DNA of 8,138 nt, taken from positions 1 to 8,138 of the forward strand of contig JAGHAD010000064.1 in assembly GCA_021161685.1 (NCBI GenBank). The letters are read 5' to 3'. The position numbers and the translations under genes were made by a program. How positions within the stretch are numbered: the first letter of the stretch is position 1; each line of letters starts with the position of its first letter. Below are positions 1 through 5,179 of this stretch, piece after piece. This DNA comes from Thermoplasmata archaeon. Lineage in GTDB: Archaea; Thermoplasmatota; E2; DHVEG-1; B18-G2. The notes below the pieces were generated by a model, which saw only the letters and a list, made by a program, of their open reading frames with translations, ran no database searches and had not been told where the DNA came from.

Positions 1-30
1 AATATAGAGGTTTGCAGATTTGAAAGAAAA

Positions 31-48
31 AAGAAAAACTATAAATAC
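31..48 (+). promoter_or_regulatory. BRE/TATA promoter of the regulator gene
   Basis: A TATA box (TATAAATA, 40-47) follows an A-rich, purine-only stretch (about 21-38) whose last bases (GAAAAA) fit an archaeal BRE. The usual spacing of about 25 nt puts the start of transcription near 68-72, leaving a very short leader before the ATG at 79. A small inverted repeat, CTAT (39-42) and ATAG (50-53) with a 7-nt spacer, overlaps the TATA box and could be an operator. That last point is weak. Confidence 0.65.
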
Positions 49-78
49 GATAGAATGTTTTAATTAGGCGAGAGGGAT

Positions 79-471
79 ATGAAACGCAAAAGTTCTTATG
101 TGCTAGATGAAACGGACGATAGGGTAGTAAAACTATTCATGGAGCTCGGAGTGCCAAAGAACCTGGCAAAGACCCTGCTCTATATATCGCAAGTGGAAGA
201 GTGCAGGTCAGCAGACGTCGAAAGGGGGGCAAACTTGAGACAGCCAGAAGTGAGTGTTGCAATGCAGGAGTTGAGAAGGAGGGGATGGGCCACTAAGAGG
301 GATTTGAAGAAAAAAGGCAAGGGAAGACCTGTACACGTATACAGGCTGACTACACCTCTTTCCCAGATAATAGAGGAGCTTGAAAAAGAAAAGATGAAAG
401 AAATGGACAACATAAAGGAGAGCTTGAACGAGCTCAAGGAGCTGATACAGAAGTACGAGAAGCGCAAGTAA
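79..471 (+). CDS. Winged-helix transcriptional regulator with C-terminal coiled coil
   Basis: This 130-residue protein looks like a small archaeal DNA-binding regulator related to TrmB/MarR-type winged helices. Residues about 14-92 form the wHTH: helices at 14-37 (ending LAKTLLYI) and 45-52, a likely recognition helix at 55-68 (QPEVSVAMQELRRR), and a basic wing at 72-90 (KKKGKGRPVHVYRL). Residues about 97-129 are a charged helix with hydrophobic spacing typical of a dimerising coiled coil. There is no ligand-binding domain or Cys/His metal site, so the signal it senses is unknown. The ATG is preceded by a purine-rich GAGAGGG at close spacing, and the TATA box lies about 32 nt upstream. The gene leads a same-strand cluster with the Xaa-Pro peptidase (32 nt downstream) and agmatinase, so it may regulate itself and that cluster. 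The regulator call is firm, but the targets are inferred from position only. Confidence 0.85.
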   Translation: MKRKSSYVLDETDDRVVKLFMELGVPKNLAKTLLYISQVEECRSADVERGANLRQPEVSVAMQELRRRGWATKRDLKKKGKGRPVHVYRLTTPLSQIIEELEKEKMKEMDNIKESLNELKELIQKYEKRK

Positions 472-482
472 TACATAAAAAG
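469..482 (+). promoter_or_regulatory. Possible internal TATA element before the peptidase gene
   Basis: ATACATAAAAAG (471-481) resembles a weak TATA box. Its centre lies about 27 nt before the GTG start at 504, so a transcript from here would be leaderless. That fits the lack of any Shine-Dalgarno before this GTG. The BRE is poor, and read-through from the promoter at 31-48 is equally possible. Confidence 0.25.
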
Positions 483-503
483 CTCGAACTTGTTGCACTG
501 TTC

Positions 504-1577
504 GTGGATAGACTAGAGAAGGTATACACAGCGCTAAGGAAGCCAGTAGATGCCATAATCATAAAAAACGAAGGAAAAATCAGTCCAAACCACATCTACA
601 TCACAGGAAGCTACAGCAGAGCCTATCAGAATTCGATACTAGTGGTAAGAAGAGAGAGCATGGATCTAGTGATTTCAAGGCTAGAGGAGGGTAACAAATA
701 TCCAGAACACATAAATGTTCACGTAGCTGATAGGAAAGAGGATGTCCAGAAGCTGCTAAGAGAGCTTATACCAGAGGGAAGTACGGTTGGATACGAGAGT
801 ACAAACATAAGTTACAGGAGCTTCAATGCGCTACGGCGTTTACTTGTAAAAAGAAGATTCATCGATGTGAGCAACGATTTACTCAAGGCAAGGTTCAAGA
901 AAGATAAGGAGGAAATAGGAAGAATAGAAATGGCGTGCAGAATAGCTGATAGAGCCATGGAGAAAGCCATCGACATGCTGGAGGAAGGGATAAAAGAGAA
1001 GGAAATATCCATAGAGATAGAACATGCCATGTTAAGATATGGAGCAGATGAAAAGGCATTCGATAGCATAGTGGCATTTGGAGAAAATAGTGCCATTCCC
1101 CACTACGCGCCGGGCGAAAGGAGGCTAAAGAATGGGGACATGGTTATAATTGACATTGGAGCGAACTACAGAGGATATGTATCCGACCTGACAAGATCTT
1201 TCGTCTTTGGTAAAGCGAATGAGAAGCAAAAGCGCATGCACGAAGTAATTGCAGTGGCTCAAGAACTTGCCGCAGAATCAGTCAAGGAAGGAGAAGAATT
1301 TGCTAAGGTACACAGAAAAGTTCAAAAATTTGTGGAGGAAAGTGGTTTTGGAAAGCATTTTTTACATTCAACTGGACATACGATTGGAATTGAAGTGCAC
1401 GATGGGTTTAGCATAGGAGGAAAGAGCAAAGAGAAATTTGTTTCGGGAAATGTTTTTACCTTGGAGCCTGGAATCTATGTAAATGGTTTTGGCGGGGTGA
1501 GGCTTGAAGATGTCTTTGTCTTGGAAAGAGGAGAACTCAGACAGCTTACCAAAGCACCAAAGGTCGTGGAACTATGA
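504..1577 (+). CDS. pepQ: M24 metallopeptidase, Xaa-Pro dipeptidase/aminopeptidase (prolidase)
   Basis: This is a cytoplasmic two-metal peptidase that removes Xaa-Pro units from short peptides, the last step in recycling proline-containing peptides. At 357 residues it has the usual prolidase length and layout. The N-terminal creatinase-like domain spans about 1-125, and the pita-bread M24 domain about 139-345. All five metal ligands are present: D217 (VIIDIG), D228 (VSDLTR), H292 (STGHTIG), E321 (LEPGIY) and E335 (VRLEDV). The conserved active-site histidines H200 (IPHY) and H299 (EVHD) are also there, so the enzyme should be active. The start is GTG, with no Shine-Dalgarno in front of it. 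It is preferred because the N-terminal domain then has its normal length. The TGA stop overlaps the agmatinase ATG (ATGA), which implies translational coupling. Dipeptidase versus aminopeptidase P specificity cannot be settled from the sequence; prolidase is the more likely. Confidence 0.93.
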   Translation: MDRLEKVYTALRKPVDAIIIKNEGKISPNHIYITGSYSRAYQNSILVVRRESMDLVISRLEEGNKYPEHINVHVADRKEDVQKLLRELIPEGSTVGYESTNISYRSFNALRRLLVKRRFIDVSNDLLKARFKKDKEEIGRIEMACRIADRAMEKAIDMLEEGIKEKEISIEIEHAMLRYGADEKAFDSIVAFGENSAIPHYAPGERRLKNGDMVIIDIGANYRGYVSDLTRSFVFGKANEKQKRMHEVIAVAQELAAESVKEGEEFAKVHRKVQKFVEESGFGKHFLHSTGHTIGIEVHDGFSIGGKSKEKFVSGNVFTLEPGIYVNGFGGVRLEDVFVLERGELRQLTKAPKVVEL

Positions 1578-2437
1578 GGGAATTTCCAGATTATTTTGCT
1601 GATGCAGAGAGCAACTTCAGGAACGCAAGATATGTCATTTTTGGTGTGCCCTTTGATGGAACCTCAACCTTCAGATATGGCTCGAAGGATGCTCCAGCCG
1701 AGATAAGGAAAGCGAGCTGGAATTTCGAGAGCTTTCACATGGAAACGGAAATTGATCTCTCAACCATACCGGTTCACGATTACGGTGATATACAGGTTGA
1801 AGATGAGCCAGAAAAAGTGGTAAAGAGAGTGGAAGAATTCGTTTGCAGACTGTCTGGAAAAATTCCGGTAGCGATCGGAGGAGAGCATACCATATCTTGT
1901 GGTGTTGTAAGGGCTTTAAAAAAGAGAGATATTGCCGTTATCCTCCTAGATGCGCACCTAGACTTCAGGGATTCGTATGAAGGCATCAGATATAGTCACG
2001 CATGTGTAGCCAGAAGGATTGCGGAAGAGATTGGAATAGATAACCTTGTTATTCTTGGAGTGAGGTCTGCGGGAAAAGAAGAGTACATGGAGGCTAAGGA
2101 AAAAGGCTTATTCTTCGTGGATGCCTTTCGTATAAAGAAAGAGGGGGTAGAAAGGGTTATTCATCAGATAATGGAAAGATTTGGGGAAAAGGAACTTTAC
2201 CTATCCCTTGACATGGATGTTCTCGATCCTTCCTTTGCTCCAGGCGTTAGTACTCCAGAGCCTTTTGGTTTAAGTTCGTCGGATGTTAAAAAATGCATAG
2301 AATCTCTCTCTCCATCAATAACTGGATTTGACGTCGTAGAAGTTTGTCCCAAGTATGACTATGGTATAACTTCCGTACTGGCAGCCAAGTTCATCAGGAT
2401 AGCCATAGACAGGTCTTGGTCCAGCATAAAACCTTAA
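1574..2437 (+). CDS. speB: Agmatinase-type ureohydrolase (agmatine or aminopropylagmatine)
   Basis: This ureohydrolase cleaves the guanidino group of agmatine to give putrescine and urea, after arginine decarboxylase in polyamine synthesis. In some thermophilic archaea the relative acts on N1-aminopropylagmatine, giving spermidine directly, and that is possible here. The 287-residue length is normal. The binuclear Mn site is complete: H105 (GGEHT), D126/H128/D130 (DAHLD) and D213/D215 (SLDMDVLDP). H142 (YSHACVARR) and E256 (DVVEVCP) match conserved substrate-site positions. The family's GTP-type loop reads VSTPEPFG. The SHAC and TPEPFG features and the archaeal context favour agmatinase over arginase or formiminoglutamase. 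Its ATG lies inside the peptidase stop (4-nt overlap). It is the last member of the tightly spaced regulator-peptidase-agmatinase cluster. Confidence 0.92.
   Translation: MREFPDYFADAESNFRNARYVIFGVPFDGTSTFRYGSKDAPAEIRKASWNFESFHMETEIDLSTIPVHDYGDIQVEDEPEKVVKRVEEFVCRLSGKIPVAIGGEHTISCGVVRALKKRDIAVILLDAHLDFRDSYEGIRYSHACVARRIAEEIGIDNLVILGVRSAGKEEYMEAKEKGLFFVDAFRIKKEGVERVIHQIMERFGEKELYLSLDMDVLDPSFAPGVSTPEPFGLSSSDVKKCIESLSPSITGFDVVEVCPKYDYGITSVLAAKFIRIAIDRSWSSIKP
2424..2432 (+). promoter_or_regulatory. Possible TATA element for the FKBP gene
   Basis: CATAAAACC lies within the last agmatinase codons, its centre about 35 nt before the FKBP ATG at 2463. No Shine-Dalgarno precedes that ATG (the leader is pyrimidine-rich, GCTCCTTC). 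A short-leader or leaderless mRNA from this element would explain that. The match to consensus is modest. Confidence 0.25.
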
Positions 2438-2445
2438 GTAACACT

Positions 2446-2460
2446 ATTCTTTTTGCTCCT
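2446..2460 (+). terminator. Weak U-rich candidate terminator after agmatinase
   Basis: A pyrimidine-rich stretch with a T5 run (2450-2454) lies just after the agmatinase stop. Archaeal polymerase can terminate at U-rich tracts without a hairpin, and no hairpin is seen here. It is short and could equally be read through into the FKBP gene. Confidence 0.25.
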
Positions 2461-2462
2461 TC

Positions 2463-3611
2463 ATGATCGAAAAAACTGGACTGATAGCCCTTATTTTGCT
2501 CATCATTGTAGTTGGATCGGTGGCGGGAACCTATATTTACCTAAAGTATATCCAAGTGCCTCCTCCTAAAGTTATCGAAGAGGGAGATTGTGCGGATGTG
2601 CACTTCATAGAGAGGCTTGCATCTAACTATACGATTGTCAACTCTTCCTACTCAGATGTAATAAACAGAACTGGAGGTGAACCCCTCAAAGTATTTGTAA
2701 GTCTTAACAAAACGGTACCTCCTCCAGAAAATTTCTCGTCATATTCTTCATCTCCTTTGGGAATGATAGTTGGTTTCATACCGGATTTGATAGGAATGAA
2801 AGAAGGTGAGGAGAAGGAAGTTATTTTACCCCCTGAAAAGGCTTATGGAATAAAACCAAAGAGAGGGGATGTCATAAACTTTACAGAGATAGTGGGAGAA
2901 AAAATAGCCGGGAAGAACATGGTTTTCAGAATAATAAAGATAAGGAGAAATACCACCATGCCCAAGGAGTATGTAGACCTCTATGGCAATAAGACAACTG
3001 ATATCTACGTTTTGAGAGAGGACTGGCATCATATAGGAGAGACGCTGGCAGAAGAGCGTAATAAATATCCAGCGTGGAAAAATTGCTCTGTTGTTACCAA
3101 AGTAAATGAAACGACTCTATGGATCTACATTACCCCTCCGTATAGCATTGGGGAGAACTTTACTTGGATAGAGTTTGATGAGAAAAATTTAACAAGAATT
3201 GAGTATCCGAAAAATAAGAGTGCAATAGTAAACATCACAAACGAAACGATAACGGTTAGGGTAAATGCATCTATCAATGATACGATAAACGTTTCTAGCT
3301 TCAGCTTCTTTGGATTTGCAACAACGAAATCTTACAAAGTTGAAAACGTAACAGAAGATTACATAAATGCATCTTATACGGATCAGAGCGGAAACAAGAC
3401 TTACAGGAAATTTAAAAGAACCTTTATCATAAAAAGAAATCAAACGATAAACATAACCTATTCTTATCCAGCAGAGGTTCTAGAGATGCTTCTAAGTGCT
3501 CTTAGACAGTACAATCCAAACTTTCATCTATCGCTCCACAAATACGCTGGAGAAACCTTGGTATTTGACATAAAAGTTGAGAAGGTTTACAAGACTTCCC
3601 GTAAAAGCTGA
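2463..3611 (+). CDS. Membrane-anchored, sequon-rich FKBP-type peptidyl-prolyl isomerase
   Basis: This 382-residue protein has one N-terminal hydrophobic segment (about 7-27, LIALILLIIVVGSVAG and on) that should act as an uncleaved anchor, with the rest outside the cell. Residues about 40-160 align with FKBP: GDCADVHF (41-48), MIVGFIPDLIGM (101-112), EVILPPEKAYG (119-129) and a closing strand IAGKNMVFRIIKI (148-160). Pocket positions M101, I102, F105, Y128 and F155 match FKBP hydrophobic positions. The usual Phe-Asp pair of the VFDSS motif is replaced by V59-N60. A long beta-rich region (161-350) follows, and then a second closing-strand motif, YAGETLVFDIKVEKV (361-375). The likely role is folding of secreted or surface proteins. 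Twenty-three of 27 asparagines are in N-X-S/T sequons, so heavy N-glycosylation is expected. The two cysteines (C43, C208) are the only ones. The gene may follow agmatinase by read-through or have its own short-leader promoter. Its 3' end overlaps the opposing gene by 25 bp. Confidence 0.85.
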   Translation: MIEKTGLIALILLIIVVGSVAGTYIYLKYIQVPPPKVIEEGDCADVHFIERLASNYTIVNSSYSDVINRTGGEPLKVFVSLNKTVPPPENFSSYSSSPLGMIVGFIPDLIGMKEGEEKEVILPPEKAYGIKPKRGDVINFTEIVGEKIAGKNMVFRIIKIRRNTTMPKEYVDLYGNKTTDIYVLREDWHHIGETLAEERNKYPAWKNCSVVTKVNETTLWIYITPPYSIGENFTWIEFDEKNLTRIEYPKNKSAIVNITNETITVRVNASINDTINVSSFSFFGFATTKSYKVENVTEDYINASYTDQSGNKTYRKFKRTFIIKRNQTINITYSYPAEVLEMLLSALRQYNPNFHLSLHKYAGETLVFDIKVEKVYKTSRKS

Positions 3612-4969
3612 TTCTTTATTTCTTTCTCAACCACCTCCAAGAATTCTTCTTCCTTTCCGATTGGTATAGTTGCTCCAGCTGCAATGTCATGTCCTCCTCC
3701 CACGCCACCAACCGCCTTCGCTCCCTTGCTTAAGGCTACGGAGAGGTTCAAACCTTTCTCTACAAGTCTCCTCGTTCCTCTCGCGGATACCTTAACCTTC
3801 CTATCCTCGGTTAATGCAAATCCTATCAGTGGAATATCTTGATCTACCTCTCCGCTGTTCAAGAGAATTCCAGCAACTATACCGACAATCGTATCTCTTA
3901 TCCCCTCTCCAGCATGGAAGTACTGCAAGAAATCCCTTTTAATAATACCTTCTTCCCTTGCAAACTGCAGTCCTTCTAGCAGGCTTTGTCTGTGCTTCCT
4001 TAGCATAGATCTCGCTCTCTTGAGTGCTTCTTCTCTGTCACCGAGGCAAACTTTTAATCCTATTTCTGGTTCTCCATACCTTGCGGTTGCGTTGAGTAGG
4101 GTTGCAAATTCCTTTGCATCGTGCAATTCAGTGCCCTCTTCTTCCTTGCTAAGTAGATAAACTTCCCCTATAACTCTCCTTGCAAATGCACTACCAAAAC
4201 CTTTTCTGATCAAAATCTTCACGATCTCAGACAATATCTTTCTTTTTTCCTCTTCCCTCAAATCTATCCACCTCCTCCACAGATCGTTTTCCCTTAAACG
4301 AATTTCATGCTCAACAAGAAAAGCTATGCATGCATCCTCATTTCCCGTCAATCCAGGTATTAAAGGATCTGTAGCATACTGAAGTAGCTTAAAAATTGGC
4401 CTGGTCTCTCTCCCAAAGTAGCGCGTATCAATTTTGCATTCTAAAACCCCCACCCTAACGCCATCTTTGAGTATTTGCCTATTGGTTCCCACCAGTTTAC
4501 AATATCTATAATCTTGGAGATCCCCGCATGCGCCAACGATAGCGAGGGCAGAAAGATCAACATTTTTCTTATCAAGAGCTCTTGCAACTAAGTAAGTGGT
4601 TCCCGCTCCGCTTGTGTCGATACTTCCATCAAGCCCAAATAAATGAGGATTCAAAATAAAGTCATAGAACTTGATATTAAAACGGTGATGATCTGTAACT
4701 ATCCTGTTCATTTTTCCCTCTACATTACTTCCTAGATCGGTAAACCAAACAAGCTCTGGATTGGCATCGAGGATTTCCTTTAGTACATCATCATCTATCT
4801 GTTTCACGAATTTAATGGAGTATTCTTTCCCTAACCTGTCCAGGGCAGCCGAAGCTATGGCTCCGGCGGTGACTCCATCCGCATCTATATGAGTCACTAC
4901 AAGAATTTCATCATGTTTCGATATAATGGATGCTAGATGTTTTGCCCTCTCAATCAAAGTGCATCCCAC
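3587..4969 (-). CDS. DHH/DHHA1 phosphoesterase, archaeal RecJ-like (GAN-type) nuclease
   Basis: This 460-residue protein belongs to the archaeal RecJ-like DHH family. Members are metal-dependent single-strand exonucleases; GAN associates with GINS in the replication machinery, while others act on RNA. The N-terminal DHH domain carries all motifs: THIDADG (H27, D29, D31), TDLG (D78), TDHH (D93, H94, H95) and ACGDLQD (D150). The C-terminal DHHA1 domain (about 355-450) ends in the glycine-rich signature GGVGGGHDIAAGA (421-433), with H427. The family's usual size for GAN is close to this. No Cdc45-like loss of motifs is seen, so it should be catalytic. The start is GTG at 4969 with no clear Shine-Dalgarno. 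A TATA-like element at 5013-5022 on this strand would give a leader of about 20 nt. It lies downstream of the por operon on the same strand, separated by 200 bp that contain an opposing small ORF, so it is probably its own transcript. GAN versus RNA-acting RecJ-like paralogue is not resolved. Confidence 0.88.
   Translation of the reverse strand: MGCTLIERAKHLASIISKHDEILVVTHIDADGVTAGAIASAALDRLGKEYSIKFVKQIDDDVLKEILDANPELVWFTDLGSNVEGKMNRIVTDHHRFNIKFYDFILNPHLFGLDGSIDTSGAGTTYLVARALDKKNVDLSALAIVGACGDLQDYRYCKLVGTNRQILKDGVRVGVLECKIDTRYFGRETRPIFKLLQYATDPLIPGLTGNEDACIAFLVEHEIRLRENDLWRRWIDLREEEKRKILSEIVKILIRKGFGSAFARRVIGEVYLLSKEEEGTELHDAKEFATLLNATARYGEPEIGLKVCLGDREEALKRARSMLRKHRQSLLEGLQFAREEGIIKRDFLQYFHAGEGIRDTIVGIVAGILLNSGEVDQDIPLIGFALTEDRKVKVSARGTRRLVEKGLNLSVALSKGAKAVGGVGGGHDIAAGATIPIGKEEEFLEVVEKEIKNQLLREVL
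3612..3628 (+). terminator. U-rich tract after the FKBP stop
   Basis: A T-rich run (TTCTTTATTTCTTTCTC) starts right after the FKBP stop codon, as expected for hairpin-independent archaeal termination. On the other strand the same bases encode Lys/Glu-rich codons of the opposing DHH gene. The composition may therefore come from coding, and the call is tentative. Confidence 0.35.
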
Positions 4970-5005
4970 CCAATCACAATTATCGCCCCTTTTAACTTTT
5001 CGCTC

Positions 5006-5022
5006 CCGAAAACTATTTAAAG
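5006..5022 (+). promoter_or_regulatory. BRE/TATA promoter for the small transcription unit
   Basis: CCGAAAA (5006-5012) directly followed by CTATTTAAAG (5013-5022) is a well-formed archaeal BRE plus TATA box on the + strand. A spacing of about 25 nt from the TATA centre places the start of transcription near 5043, exactly at the base of the stem-loop at 5044-5064. No annotated large gene lies downstream on this strand, so it must drive the small ORF or RNA at 5043-5180. Confidence 0.55.
5013..5022 (-). promoter_or_regulatory. TATA element for the DHH nuclease gene
   Basis: Read on the - strand this is CTTTAAATAG, a good archaeal TATA box about 45 nt upstream of the GTG at 4969. Transcription would start near 4990. 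The upstream bases (GGGAAATT) are an imperfect BRE. The same TATA serves the + strand promoter, so the two divergent genes may share one TBP-binding site. Confidence 0.5.
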
Positions 5023-5043
5023 AATTTCCCGTTGCAGAGCTAG

Positions 5044-5064
5044 AAAGAAGGCATCGCCTTCTTT
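5044..5064 (+). repeat. 9-bp perfect stem-loop at predicted RNA 5' end
   Basis: AAAGAAGGC (5044-5052) is the exact reverse complement of GCCTTCTTT (5056-5064), with loop ATC. The stem begins at the predicted start of transcription and ends 2 nt before the Shine-Dalgarno of the small ORF. It could stabilise the 5' end or set ribosome access. On the - strand the same hairpin is followed by TTTC and lies about 107 nt beyond the porB stop, so it could also end por transcripts. Confidence 0.6.
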
Positions 5065-5078
5065 TTGGAGGTGAACAA

Positions 5079-5174
5079 ATGAGAAAAGAGCTGGGAAAAG
5101 GGCACGGCCTGCTGGAAGGTAAGGAAAATCTGGCGGGTCAGAAGAGGATTCCCTGGATAGAATCCAGGGTCTAA
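5079..5174 (+). CDS. Putative 31-residue basic microprotein
   Basis: A short ORF starts at ATG 5079 behind a near-perfect Shine-Dalgarno (GGAGGTG, 5067-5073), with 7 nt between GGAGG and the ATG. A good promoter lies upstream. The product begins [15 protein letters not shown] and ends [11 protein letters not shown]. It has 7 Lys/Arg, 4 Glu, one His and five Gly, with no Cys and no membrane segment. I recognise no family. Codons (AGA, AGG, GAG, AAG, CTG) look like ordinary archaeal coding use. Its TAA overlaps the porB TAG on the opposite strand, and its last ten or so codons form a strong hairpin. The frame stays open upstream to 4926, but the Shine-Dalgarno and promoter select 5079. It could instead be a structured RNA in which the ORF is incidental. 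Confidence 0.42.
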   Translation: MRKELGKGHGLLEGKENLAGQKRIPWIESRV

Positions 5175-5179
5175 TCCTC
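5144..5179. terminator. Strong compound hairpin shared by the convergent 3' ends
   Basis: An inner perfect stem CCCTGGAT (5151-5158)/ATCCAGGG (5162-5169) with loop AGA is continued by an outer stem GAGGATT (5144-5150)/AATCCTC (5173-5179). Only a 3-nt bulge (5170-5172) breaks the 15-bp stem. The porB stop codon (5171-5173, - strand) and the small ORF stop (5172-5174, + strand) both lie inside it. No long U tract follows on either side, so it is better described as a 3'-end structure or stabiliser than a classic intrinsic terminator. An alternative stem (GGATTC 5146-5151/GAATCC 5160-5165) is possible but weaker. Confidence 0.6.

Noticed and set aside
812..1096. 94-codon - strand open frame within the peptidase gene
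   Set aside because: It is an antisense shadow rich in Ser/Met/Leu, while the + strand frame carries all the catalytic residues of the M24 family.
1574..2437. Arginase or formiminoglutamase
   Set aside because: The overall motifs fit archaeal agmatinases, and a polyamine role is the usual one in this group. The three families share the metal ligands, so a small doubt remains.
5044..5066. Hairpin followed by T5 as an intrinsic terminator on the + strand
   Set aside because: No + strand gene lies upstream to terminate, and a promoter sits just before it. A leader hairpin, or a terminator for the - strand por transcript, is more sensible.
4926..5078. N-terminal extension of the small ORF to an 82-residue protein starting inside the DHH gene
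   Set aside because: The extension is antisense to the nuclease start and crosses the promoter at 5006-5022. The Shine-Dalgarno and ATG at 5079 give a better start.
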